Assembly (NCBI GenBank): GCA_035222895.1
Contig: JAVYIG010007225.1
Coordinates: forward strand, 41,328 to 105,327
Direction: 5' to 3'
From: Strongylocentrotus droebachiensis
Taxonomy: Eukaryota; Echinodermata; Echinoidea; Camarodonta; Strongylocentrotidae
DNA: 64,000 nt
In this document: piece after piece, positions 28,001 through 32,044 of the stretch
How the letters are laid out: each line of letters opens with the position of its first letter
Position numbering within the stretch: the stretch's first letter is position 1
The notes under the pieces: model-generated
Database searches by the model: none
Told to the model about the DNA's origin: nothing
What the model saw: the letters and a program-made list of their open reading frames with translations, nothing else
Program-made: the position numbers and the translations under genes

Positions 28001-31000
28001 TCCATTTCATTTTTTGAGATTGGGGCGTTTCCAATACCGGTCTTTACCTTTAACATGAGTTTAATTTAAAACTATAATAATACGGAGAGGAAGGCTTATT
28101 ACTTGAGGCAGGACCTCGTGTCAAGTGTGCCTAAGCTCACAATACCAAATAAATCGTTTCACTAACTCGTCACTTTGCACTTCAATTATCGTAAATAAAT
28201 CATGAGAACCCAAACATCCGATTCATTTTCAAAGGAAATATCAAGCTCAAACGGTTTTTCCACTGGGTCCGTGTCAAGTTGAGACAATTTAGAAGCAGGA
28301 GTATTTTTTACATTATGTTTTATATTAATTTCTGATTACTTCATTATTTATTATTCAGATCTTTACAATAAATCAAACTTACAGGTGTATTCCAAGGCAT
28401 TCACGTTTAGTGAGGTTAGGATTAGAAAGTAAAATCATCAGTTTCATTGGATACTTACTCTTTTGATCATCTTGTGACCTTTCACTAATACCTGATATTA
28501 TACATGTATCTCAAATCTCAGGTTTACATCAGTACGCAGGACAGAGAACGCGACTATTCTGGTGCTGCCATTCCCGACCCTGTAACCATCACATCATACT
28601 ATGTCGCCATCCGCTTTACAAGTGACTCCCTGACAGGATATAAAGGGTTTAGAGCGAACCTCCAAGCGCAATGCGAACAAGGTATGAGATGCAAAGCAAA
28701 ACAGATGCAGGGTTTTTTTGTTTTTTTTAAACGAGCAAAATAAAATGGAGTTATCATGTAATGTCGATCGTAATCAAGATTATAAAAGAAACAAATCTGT
28801 CAAGGGAAGCAACGACAAAAAAAGAGGAGGAAAATCAATATTTTTAAATGGTTTTACAGGGTCGAACGATAAACGTTGTCATGCCCCATTGATTTAAGAG
28901 GGGGCAATGACCGGTTAACCCCCCCCCCTCGAAATGCCCCTCCTTATATATCTGATTACCTACATTTTGACCAACACCAACCTGAAAAGCCATACCAAAA
29001 AAAAAAGGAATTGGAAGACGATCCTCCAAAACACTCCTCTTGGAATGTTTACTGGAGGTGATGGTGGTGGTGGTGGTGATCCTGGTAGAGGTGGTGGTGG
29101 TGGTCCTGGTGGAGGTGGTGGTCCTGGTGGAGGTGGTGGTGGTGGAGCTAGGTGGACTTAAGGGGAGGAGAAGGGTTGCCTTAAACACAATGGTACTCAC
29201 TATGGAGCAATGGAAGTCAACTTATTATTTAATTATGAAAATGCACATTTACTGCTAGAAGGAGTACGTGAAGCAAAATATCTAATCAAGATTCCAAAGA
29301 GGTGTCGTACGATAGGTCTATATCACTCGACTGGGAATGCAAGAGACGTGGGTTCGATCGCCGGCATGGCACATGTGTCCTAAGTTAAGCAAGGCATTTT
29401 ATCTATATACATTGCTCTTCTCCACCCAGGTGTTAAATGGGTACCGGTAGGATGTGAACGTCGGTGTCGTTGGATTAGCTTGCGCCCACATGTAAAAGGG
29501 TGACATGTTGGAATGCTCCATGGAGAGTGTGCACTAGCTGGTCAGCATCGTAACATACTCCAGTGATGGGGTAATAGTACTGTAAGCGCTTTTAGCGGTT
29601 AAGTTGTAACTGATAAACACTTCATAAGAAACAGTTACCATTATTACAAAGAAGTATCAATAGCACGATCATTCTCTATTTTGTTGATCAAAACATTATA
29701 TTGCATTATATAAGCAGTTTAGACTAATATCAATGCATAAGCCAATTTCTCGGGTAAGTCAGTTCCATTAACAGAACAGTAGTTTAGCTATCATATCTAT
29801 TTCATTTAAATTGTGACTAATAGGTTTTATTTTAATTCCAGTGGATGAAACGGTTGATGAGACGGTTGATGAAACGGTTGATGAGCAGCGGCCCACATGC
29901 AGACCTGATCAATTCACTTGTCTGTCAGGGGCTATCGCATGTATTCCCATTGGATGGCGCTGTGACGGTCTCCCAGAATGTGACGATCAGAGCGACGAAT
30001 TGGAATGTAGGTTACTATTTTCATCCATAGAGCTTGGCTGTATGGTGGCCCTGAAGGGACATCGCAAATAGACCAGATCGCGAATTATTCACGACGAAAT
30101 TCGCGACGTCGGGAATTTTATCGCCAATTTTTCACGACGAAATTCACGCAATTCACGATATCGTCAATTTCGTCGTGAAAAATTGGCGATAAAATTGGCG
30201 ACGTCGTGAATTTTATCGCCAATTTTTCGCGATTTAGTCTATTCGCGATGTCCCTTCAGGGCCACCATATGGCTGCCTTAAAATAGTGTGATGCGAACTA
30301 AGTTTACTTCATTTTCACTAAAGTAGTTTGATGAATATTCAACAAGATTTATCGCGAAAATAATAGCCATCAATCCTTGAAGCTCTTAAAAACGTGACGT
30401 AATCGTTTCATATGATCGTGATGCGGATCAAAGGGTGGGTTGGAGAGAGGGAGGAATGTTGTGATTATTATAACATTTCTGATTTACAATGCTGTATGTA
30501 GGGGGAGCCTTCGGCGTGTTTGGTGGGAAATCTCGTTGTCGCTGTTGTTGTCGTTGTCGCTGTAGTCCAGAATCTGCACTGTCCTTTATAATTTCCTTAC
30601 ATACTTGATTCAAGCCGATATCAACCCAGCCTGAGGACTTCCTAATTTAATGATCACGCCATCATCGGCTGGTAGCAAGAAAGTACGTAGGGAGAGGCGT
30701 TGGTGTGGTGGAGATCAAAATTAAATAGGCCAGATTCTGGACTATTGACGCTGTTGTTGTCGCTGTTGTTGTCGTTGTCGTTGTTGTTGTCGTTGTCGTT
30801 GTCGTTGTTGTCGTTGTCGATGTCGTTGTTGTTGTCGTTGTTGGTCAGGTCTGACCAGGCCCTAAACTTGTTCTTTATTTATAACATAACATTAGTTATT
30901 ATCAACTACTCGGCATACTGTAACATTGGCATTTAAACATGGGAATTTACATGAGCCTAATTTAAACAAATTGTATCCTTGTACGTACCTTACAATATGA

Positions 31001-31581
31001 AAATCTCAATTACCAGGAATTGTATCAAGGTGTTTGATATCCACAGACGTTGTATGTTCCACTGAATTGTTAATGCAACTCTCTCTCTCCCTTTGTTTGT
31101 TTCTTTCTCTCTCTCTCTCTCTCTTTCAATATTTGGTGTGGGTCATCCGCTTTCCATTATGCATTGTTTACATATTGTGACCATGATTTTTTTTTTTTTA
31201 ATTCATATGCCGTGATGATGTATATGGAAAATAAATTAACATGAATCAACCAATCAATTGTGATTTGAAGTTTTTTAAAATCCCAATTACCTGGACGGTG
31301 CGCTTATAATATTTTCATTTTTCCGTTATTTTTTTTATTTTTTAAAGCGGTTCTTCTAGAGATGCGGCGTATTCTTTTGATTCTAGTGCACAACTACATT
31401 ACCGTGAATTTCTTTTCAATTGTAGACTATTCTGTGATTATGTTTGTAGGTGATGACCAGCGACCTAGCTGCCAGGCTGATCAATTCAGTTGTATATCTG
31501 GGACTATGCCATGTATCCCAATTGATTTGCTGTGCAATGGTCGACCAGAATGTTTGGATGGGAGTGACGAGTTAGAATGTG
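353..31581 (+). CDS. Gene 1 (5' partial): CUB/Ig/LDLa modular extracellular protein, 26 exons
   Basis: The span joins 26 exons totalling 3,576 nt, exactly 1,192 codons, all with GT-AG borders and matching phases. The order is linker, CUB1, linker, CUB2, CUB3, linker, CUB4, linker, Ig, CUB5, linker, CUB6, linker, CUB7, linker, CUB8, LDLa1, LDLa2. CUB, Ig and LDLa modules are typical of secreted or cell-surface proteins that bind ligands; the partner is unknown. The first visible exon is an internal phase-1 linker, so signal peptide and start codon lie upstream. No stop-containing last exon is certain. Every CUB has only two cysteines, unlike canonical four-cysteine CUBs. The exon chain is strongly supported by phase and homology; function is inferred. 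It could also be the 5' part of one larger gene that includes the frizzled domains downstream. Confidence 0.85.
640..1250. repeat. CTA/ACT trinucleotide microsatellite
   Basis: About 600 bp of imperfect (ACT)n/(CTA)n with CTG and ATT variants, inside the first intron. Open frames across it are low-complexity artefacts. Confidence 0.9.
1660..1868 (+). CDS. Gene 1 exon: CUB1 first half (type A)
   Basis: The exon enters in phase 1 after TTTCTAG and ends in phase 0 before GTAAGA, with 69 complete codons. It holds CUB strands with [18 protein letters not shown] and [10 protein letters not shown], the usual D-x-L-x-I-G-x-G segment. It contains a single cysteine. The first CUB cysteine is missing. 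Confidence 0.85.
2010..2076. repeat. Inverted repeat (hairpin)
   Basis: Arms AAACCGGTCAATAGTCTTTT and AAAAGACTATTTACCGGTTT are reverse complements with one mismatch. They flank about 22 bp. Lies in the intron inside CUB1. Confidence 0.8.
2205..2349. repeat. Palindromic element, family of 9674-9838
   Basis: Arms of about 30 bp (GGGGAGGTAACATGATCGTG and its complement) flank a core CCTCGGCACGCCTCGG. The right flank GAGCGTATAAAAACAACTA also occurs in the element at 9674-9838. Confidence 0.75.
2624..2759 (+). CDS. Gene 1 exon: CUB1 second half (type A)
   Basis: The start is fixed after GATATAG because the frame has a TAG stop just upstream. It reads [10 protein letters not shown], then [20 protein letters not shown] and ends STCEQ. 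The hallmarks are the W-x-R-F-x-S strand and the R-G-F-x-A strand that close a CUB fold. Entry phase is 0, exit phase 1, donor GTAAAA. The terminal cysteine is the only one. Confidence 0.85.
2760..3575 (+). other. Intron of gene 1
   Basis: Begins with C-rich tracts near 2813-2840. No gene, and no repeat that I recognise beyond these. Confidence 0.5.
3576..3599 (+). CDS. Gene 1 exon: 24-nt microexon linker
   Basis: Phase 1-1 microexon between TTTCGTAG and GTAAGT, encoding DNTTVDTM. It resembles the other linkers, which tend to end in an acidic/Thr motif. Support is the good splice sites, the preserved frame and its place between CUB1 and CUB2. Confidence 0.6.
3600..4511 (+). other. Intron of gene 1
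   Basis: Contains an ATT/GTT microsatellite at 4364-4421. Sequence around 3760-3960 looks like a degenerate repeat (two TGTGTGAATGG words). Otherwise nothing. Confidence 0.45.
4512..4684 (+). CDS. Gene 1 exon: CUB2 first half (type B)
   Basis: After CATTCCCTAG the phase-1 exon encodes the classic CUB opening [18 protein letters not shown], then [13 protein letters not shown] and [14 protein letters not shown]. It ends in phase 0 before GTAATA. Type B exons stop before the D-x-L-x-I position that type A exons include. It has one cysteine. Confidence 0.9.
5197..5392 (+). CDS. Gene 1 exon: CUB2 second half (type B)
   Basis: Phase 0 to 1 exon after TTCTTTAG. It reads [28 protein letters not shown] and [12 protein letters not shown], the second half of a CUB with its closing cysteine. 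The donor GTTGGTT is weak and abuts a TTGATTGG tandem repeat. Confidence 0.85.
5393..5494. repeat. TTGATTGG tandem repeat at the CUB2 donor
   Basis: About ten copies of an 8-bp unit TTGATTGG, starting within the splice donor of the CUB2 second-half exon. Confidence 0.85.
5768..6007 (+). mobile_element. LINE fragment (region before the reverse-transcriptase fingers)
   Basis: An open frame reads [40 protein letters not shown] and SALWKIT. Repeated R/K-rich W-K motifs like these join endonuclease and reverse transcriptase in CR1/Jockey-type LINEs (family knowledge). It is a short relic in a gene 1 intron. Confidence 0.65.
6190..7190 (-). mobile_element. LINE 3' end, minus strand, interrupted by a TTAA element
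   Basis: On the minus strand the 7056-6868 part reads [42 protein letters not shown]: the C-terminal end of a CR1/L2-type LINE polyprotein. The frame stops at a TTAA-bounded insertion (6328-6867) and resumes at 6327 as [19 protein letters not shown], ending in a stop near 6236. Confidence 0.75.
6328..6867. mobile_element. TTAA-bounded non-autonomous DNA element
   Basis: Terminal inverted repeats TTAAAGGTACTATGTCCC and GGGACATAGTACCTTTAA bound a 540-bp insert, each end containing TTAA. This is the target-site pattern of piggyBac-type elements (family knowledge). Removing the insert with one TTAA restores an antisense LINE frame. The internal open frames have no recognisable product. Confidence 0.8.
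7431..7624 (+). repeat. TTAA-bounded short repeat, copy 1 (TTAAAGCCCCACTG family)
   Basis: Begins TTAAAGCCCCACTGTCCGAC and ends AGCTTTAA. Related copies are at 15417-15604, about 37097-37300 and, inverted, about 46034-46182. Confidence 0.7.
7685..7890 (+). CDS. Gene 1 exon: CUB3 first half (type A)
   Basis: After TTTGTTTTAG the phase-1 exon reads [39 protein letters not shown] and [10 protein letters not shown], ending in phase 0 before GTACGT. It follows CUB2 directly, with no linker that I could find. It is closest in layout to CUB1. Confidence 0.88.
8317..8458 (+). CDS. Gene 1 exon: CUB3 second half (type A)
   Basis: Phase 0 to 1 exon after TATTTTTAG. It reads [35 protein letters not shown], then AHVKSTCRN. 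It matches CUB1 second half (LSG-x-x-VP, W-x-R-F-TS, G-F-x-A, STC). Donor GTTAGT. Confidence 0.85.
8664..8690. repeat. Poly-C tract
   Basis: Some 20 C bases in a CUB3-CUB4 intron, beside CTGTAGCTAAGCCACTAT. Similar C/G-rich ends recur in elements at 44079 and 53850. The rest of the intron to 9100 holds nothing recognised. Confidence 0.6.
9101..9133 (+). CDS. Gene 1 exon: 33-nt microexon linker
   Basis: Phase 1-1 microexon between TATGTACAG and GTAAGT, encoding [11 protein letters not shown]. Strong splice sites and the same length as three sibling linkers in the gene support it. Confidence 0.65.
9435..9601 (+). CDS. Gene 1 exon: CUB4 first half (type B)
   Basis: After TTTTATTCAG the exon encodes [37 protein letters not shown] and ends TFDQ in phase 0 before GTTTGA. 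S-P-N-Y-P-x-x-Y and the C-x-L strand are CUB signatures. Confidence 0.88.
9674..9838. mobile_element. Palindromic MITE-like element
   Basis: Nearly perfect foldback of 165 bp: AGTATTAATGACTGCTTT at the left is complementary to AAAGCAGTCATTAATACT at the right, and the arms run to a core GAAGCGTGCCGAGG. It lies in the intron splitting CUB4. The shared core and flank tie it to 2205-2349. Confidence 0.85.
10034..10193 (+). CDS. Gene 1 exon: CUB4 second half (type B)
   Basis: Phase 0 to 1 exon after CTTTCAG. It reads [20 protein letters not shown], then [20 protein letters not shown] and closes with SPKCD before GTAAGT. The GDVI segment is written with a TGACGTCA palindrome shared with CUB6 and CUB7. 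Confidence 0.87.
10344..10436 (-). repeat. Dispersed repeat, minus-strand partial copy
   Basis: Reverse-complement copy of the segment CTCCTCAAxCCTCTCTCTC...ACATGGTGCA also present at 12952-13165 and 21794-22010. Confidence 0.7.
10512..10882. mobile_element. TTAA MITE family A, copy 1
   Basis: Starts TTAAAGAGAAGGTTGAGTT and ends AACTCAACTTTATCTTTAA, with TTAA at both ends. Internal landmarks are GTGTAGTCCCATATACATC and CAATGCAATTGCATGA. Six other copies lie in this window, mostly within introns of gene 2. Confidence 0.8.
10980..11006 (+). CDS. Gene 1 exon: 27-nt microexon linker
   Basis: Phase 1-1 microexon between TTCTCACAG and GTAAGT, encoding VITTETIQT. It joins CUB4 to the Ig domain in frame (A|TT gives Ile at the next junction). 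Confidence 0.6.
11165..11480. repeat. Minisatellite, about 39-bp unit
   Basis: About eight degenerate units of CCCCCTACCCATTCAGATCT followed by CTGAAACCTAACCGAACA, immediately upstream of the Ig exon. Confidence 0.85.
11563..11841 (+). CDS. Gene 1 exon: Dscam-like Ig domain (single exon)
   Basis: One phase 1-1 exon of 279 nt encodes a complete I-set Ig domain of about 92 residues. Landmarks are [34 protein letters not shown], a [10 protein letters not shown] motif and NYTAALTVQ. The cysteine pair and core tryptophan are present. GDLPI-x-x-x-W-L-K-D-G and S-N-x-A-A-x-x-N-Y-T-A-x-L resemble the Ig domains of Dscam proteins (family knowledge). It sits between CUB4 and CUB5, so it looks inserted as a cassette in the CUB array. 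Confidence 0.92.
12135..12343 (+). CDS. Gene 1 exon: CUB5 first half (type A)
   Basis: Phase 1 to 0 exon after TTTGTTACAG. It reads [34 protein letters not shown] and [12 protein letters not shown]. Same length (209 nt) and layout as CUB1 first half; the acidic residue of the D-x-L-x-I position is E-V-L-E-I here. Confidence 0.87.
12666..12813 (+). CDS. Gene 1 exon: CUB5 second half (type A)
   Basis: Phase 0 to 1 exon after CAATTATAG. It reads [34 protein letters not shown] and ends AVLTPTCDQ. It aligns with the second halves of CUB1 and CUB3 and has the single closing cysteine. Donor GTATAT. Confidence 0.83.
12952..13165 (+). repeat. Dispersed repeat with GAAACGTCGAGCC motif, copy 2
   Basis: Shares ATAGTCAACCTGTTCGAAAC and the following 180 bp with 21794-22010. 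Such CGAAACGTC segments are common in Penelope-like retroelements and some other retroelement ends; the assignment is tentative. Confidence 0.65.
13336..13698. mobile_element. MITE with about 48-bp terminal inverted repeats
   Basis: Left end CAGCCTTTTCACACACAGCT is complementary to right end AGCTGTGTGTGAAAAGGCTG, and the arms continue through AAAATTCTAT and ATGATTAGTTTAAA. Termini CAG...CTG fit hAT-like elements; no clear target duplication is seen. Confidence 0.75.
13699..13955. repeat. Minisatellite, about 25-bp unit
   Basis: About ten tandem units of CTGATATTGGTTAATCATAC. Units near 13880-13920 lack two bases. It abuts the right end of the MITE at 13336-13698. Confidence 0.9.
14100..15430 (+). 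mobile_element. Degenerate LINE (reverse transcriptase), with a nested insertion
   Basis: Frameshifted relic. [16 protein letters not shown] and [15 protein letters not shown] match the reverse-transcriptase palm with the DD motif; later [19 protein letters not shown] and TFWNGLNSE match the C-terminal part. It is broken by a GC-rich insert at 14367-14772 and by a TTAA repeat at 15417. Confidence 0.75.
14367..14772. mobile_element. GC-rich insertion inside the LINE relic
   Basis: Begins CCCCGTCTG and ends AGACGGGG, short inverted termini. LINE-like coding sense stops just before it (VNKTR) and resumes after it. Internal GTCCGGA words recur. Target duplication unclear. Confidence 0.55.
15417..15604 (+). 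repeat. TTAA-bounded short repeat, copy 2
   Basis: TTAAGGCCCACTGTACTGC to AAGCTTTAA; about 85-90% similar by eye to 7431-7624. It interrupts the C-terminal end of the LINE relic. Confidence 0.65.
15985..16302. mobile_element. TA-bounded MITE with long inverted repeats
   Basis: Left TATGACACCTCAATTAGGAC and right CCTGATTGAGGTGTCATA are complementary, and the arms extend through AATGCTTGCATTTCCATAAT to about 95 bp. TA at both ends suggests a Tc1/mariner-type origin. Confidence 0.8.
16775..16807 (+). CDS. Gene 1 exon: 33-nt microexon linker
   Basis: Phase 1-1 microexon between AATCTCTCACAG and GTAAAT, encoding [11 protein letters not shown], similar to the linkers at 9101 and 20080. It follows a 4-kb repeat-filled intron. 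Confidence 0.65.
17298..17467 (+). CDS. Gene 1 exon: CUB6 first half (type B)
   Basis: After CTTTTATTCAG it encodes [40 protein letters not shown] and ends SDK in phase 0 before GTAAAT. Type B opening with a single cysteine. Confidence 0.88.
17761..18222. repeat. Inverted repeat pair, possible MITE
   Basis: GCAAAAGCAGACGATGTCCC at 17761 is nearly complementary to ACGGGATGTCGTCTGCTTGG at 18201. Lies in the intron splitting CUB6. Ends are not sharply defined. Confidence 0.5.
18956..19136 (+). CDS. Gene 1 exon: CUB6 second half (type B)
   Basis: Phase 0 to 1 exon after ATTCACATAG. It reads [48 protein letters not shown] and ends YADCES. Donor GTAATT. A 271-bp palindromic repeat begins 34 bp downstream. 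Confidence 0.87.
19171..19441. mobile_element. Long palindromic MITE next to CUB6
   Basis: Foldback of 271 bp. TCGCAAACATAGCGAT pairs with ATCGCTATGTTTGCGA, and the inner arms carry TAGCGAGTTAGATCGCTAGG. The centre pairs GCTGCTGCGCTCT with AGAGCGCAGCAGC. It starts 34 bp after the CUB6 donor. Confidence 0.85.
19768..19850. repeat. CA-rich microsatellite
   Basis: ACACACAGACCCACATCC and CACACACGCACAAAAACG tracts in intron; reading frames across them are artefacts. Confidence 0.75.
20080..20109 (+). CDS. Gene 1 exon: 30-nt microexon linker
   Basis: Phase 1-1 microexon between CCAAAACAG and GTAAGT, encoding [10 protein letters not shown]. The same DV-x-x-x-Y-x-D pattern as the linker at 16775 suggests the microexons are duplicates of one another. 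Confidence 0.65.
20205..20345. repeat. ATA microsatellite with SINE-like tail
   Basis: GATAATAATAATAATAATAA next to CTTATAAAGCGCACACACCG and GGCGCTAGCCCAGCAACAG. The AT-rich repeat beside an A-GCGC word is the pattern of SINE 3' tails elsewhere in this window. Confidence 0.5.
20928..21100 (+). CDS. Gene 1 exon: CUB7 first half (type B)
   Basis: After TACTCATACAG it encodes [37 protein letters not shown] and [11 protein letters not shown], leaving in phase 0 before GTTGGT. The S-P-N-Y-P motif is degenerate (S-L-S-Y-P). Confidence 0.86.
21794..22010 (+). repeat. Dispersed repeat with CTGACGA...GAAACGTCGAGCC, best copy
   Basis: Begins CCTGACGACGGATAGTCAAC and includes CTGTTCGAAACGTCGAG. GGATAG and CTGTTC can pair. 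It ends near CACATGGTGCAACCGC. Three copies are in the window. Confidence 0.65.
22127..22168 (+). repeat. 39-bp repeat, solitary copy
   Basis: CATTGATGCGGAACTTTTCT through GGATCATACG, the same unit as the two tandem copies at 23428-23510. A CA repeat follows at 22166-22232. Confidence 0.7.
22440..23290. mobile_element. Foldback element with eight copies of a 26-bp motif
   Basis: The two ends are inverted (ACATATGAAAAGTTTCATTC versus its complement). A second inverted pair contains CATGTACCTTAATGTTG and CATGAAGGTACATGG. The motif with core CCAAAAGGAGCTAAATCC occurs at 22457, 22834, 22860 and 22888 on +, and at 22661, 23071, 23103 and 23250 on -. It lies in the intron splitting CUB7, between copies of a 39-bp repeat. 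Confidence 0.8.
23428..23510 (+). repeat. Two tandem copies of a 39-bp repeat
   Basis: TTCATTGATGCGGAAATTTT and TTCATTGATGCGGAACTTTT units, each followed by CTCGTTGxCGGAG. The lone copy at 22127 lies on the other side of the foldback element. Confidence 0.75.
23575..23746 (+). CDS. Gene 1 exon: CUB7 second half (type B)
   Basis: Phase 0 to 1 exon after CTACTTTACAG. It reads [40 protein letters not shown] and ends SAICVPG. Donor GTAAGT. The intron before it (2.5 kb) holds a foldback element and CA repeats. Confidence 0.87.
23760..25200 (+). other. Intron of gene 1, repeat-like, unidentified
   Basis: A hairpin AGATCAAGATAC/ATCTTGATCT lies near 24139-24165. An open frame of 151 codons at 24462-24917 matches no family I know. 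Its start overlaps sequence (CCGATTTTGATCAAAC) also present at 6201, so it is probably repeat-derived. Confidence 0.4.
25206..26355 (+). mobile_element. Non-LTR retrotransposon 3' end (CR1/Jockey-like)
   Basis: An open frame to 25814 covers the end of a reverse transcriptase polyprotein: [55 protein letters not shown] and [14 protein letters not shown] 3' UTR follows and ends in (CTTAT)n at 26325-26355, the type of short tail repeat seen on such LINEs. The 5' end is truncated. It is sense to gene 1, within an intron. Confidence 0.85.
26462..26494 (+). CDS. Gene 1 exon: 33-nt microexon linker
   Basis: Phase 1-1 microexon between CCGCATACAG and GTTAGT, encoding [11 protein letters not shown]. 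It lies about 100 bp after the 3' end of a LINE fragment. Confidence 0.6.
26818..27075. repeat. Purine-rich (GA) microsatellite
   Basis: GAGAGAGAGGGAGAAAG-type sequence in two blocks just upstream of the CUB8 first-half exon, preceded by a C tract. Confidence 0.8.
27155..27327 (+). CDS. Gene 1 exon: CUB8 first half (type B)
   Basis: After TTTTTTGTACAG it encodes [37 protein letters not shown] and [11 protein letters not shown], leaving in phase 0 before GTCAGT. Best-conserved SPNYP opening of the later repeats. Confidence 0.9.
27681..28053. mobile_element. TTAA MITE family A, copy 2
   Basis: TTAAAGGTAAAGACCAGTTA at the left and CCGGTCTTTACCTTTAA at the right. Inner landmarks CATGCGATTGCATTGTGAAA and GGACTACCCTATATCTC follow family A in inverted orientation. 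Confidence 0.75.
28522..28681 (+). CDS. Gene 1 exon: CUB8 second half (type B)
   Basis: Phase 0 to 1 exon after AAATCTCAG. It reads [38 protein letters not shown] and [12 protein letters not shown] before GTATGA. It completes the last CUB before the LDLa modules. Confidence 0.9.
28915..29160. repeat. C tract and GGT microsatellite
   Basis: A C run at 28920 and GGTGGTGGT repeats at 29056-29150. Gly- or Val-rich open frames here are artefacts. Confidence 0.75.
29290..29645 (+). mobile_element. tRNA-derived SINE, plus strand
   Basis: TATCACTCGACTGGGAATGC and GTGGGTTCGATCGCC resemble pol III A and B boxes. The body holds CACCCAGGTGTTAAATGGGT, shared inverted with the SINE at 33425-33705. Confidence 0.6.
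29842..30006 (+). CDS. Gene 1 exon: acidic repeat plus LDLa1
   Basis: Phase 1-1 exon of 165 nt. It begins with a 12-nt in-frame repeat encoding D-E-T-V three times, then an LDL-receptor class A module: [16 protein letters not shown], then [16 protein letters not shown]. Six cysteines and the D-x-S-D-E calcium box are intact. I place the donor at GAA T|GTAGGT; the sixth cysteine codon is then completed by GT from the next exon. Using a later GT would introduce a stop. Confidence 0.88.
30041..30269. mobile_element. TA-bounded palindromic MITE after LDLa1
   Basis: TATGGTGGCCCTGAAGGGAC at the left and GTCCCTTCAGGGCCACCATA at the right are exact complements; the arms extend to about 31 bp, with GCGAATTTCGTCGTGAA-like inner palindromes. 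TA ends fit a mariner-type MITE. It lies 34 bp beyond the LDLa1 donor. Confidence 0.88.
30536..30850. repeat. GTTGTC hexanucleotide repeat
   Basis: Two blocks of (GTTGTC)n-like sequence at 30536-30565 and 30750-30845, flanked by similar CCAGAATCTG/CCAGATTCTG words, so possibly ends of one element. The remaining intron to 31449 holds CT tracts only. Confidence 0.75.
31450..31581 (+). CDS. Gene 1 exon: LDLa2
   Basis: Phase 1-1 exon after TGTTTGTAG. It reads [16 protein letters not shown] then [16 protein letters not shown]. The six-cysteine spacing matches LDLa1; the residue after the fourth cysteine is N where LDLa1 has D. Donor GTATGT keeps the final cysteine within the exon. It is the last exon I can assign safely to gene 1. 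Confidence 0.88.
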
Positions 31582-31668
31582 GTATGTACTTTATAACTTC
31601 TACCCTTACTTCAACTTTACAGCCCTTTATTTATTTCATATGCAATAACAAGAAATATACCAACGCTG

Positions 31669-32044
31669 TTAAAGGGGCATGTTCCCCGTATTCCAGAGGG
31701 CGTTAAAAATAAGTACCCGCTGGCGGACGGTGCTAGCTGCCTATTGACACCAACAGAATACGGCCCTTACGCAGATGGCATGTTCCGAATGCCCGCACAA
31801 TGCCGATTATCGCATACATGTGCCGAAGTAATACAAATCGCAGTTCGGCTCTAAGATTCGGCTGCTGTTTCCACCCACTTTCGTGACGTCACTATCGGCA
31901 GCGATCAGCTGGCTTGGCGAAACGCAGGCCAGGCCGCACGTACTTTGATTGACAGCTGTATGCATATTAGAAGTCGACCTTCGGAACCAAGATGGCGATG
32001 ACTCGAGCAGCGATAACTACACTGGCGGGAACGTGCCCCTTTAA
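31669..32044. mobile_element. TTAA-bounded MITE, GC-rich
   Basis: TTAAAGGGGCATGTTCCC and GGGAACGTGCCCCTTTAA are inverted termini with one mismatch, TTAA on both sides. The termini resemble those of 6328-6867. Interior is GC-rich. It begins 88 bp after the LDLa2 donor. Confidence 0.85.

Noticed and set aside
31582..31706. Read-through of LDLa2 to a stop at 31706 as the last exon
   Set aside because: The donor GTATGT is strong and the extension enters a MITE; possible intron retention only.
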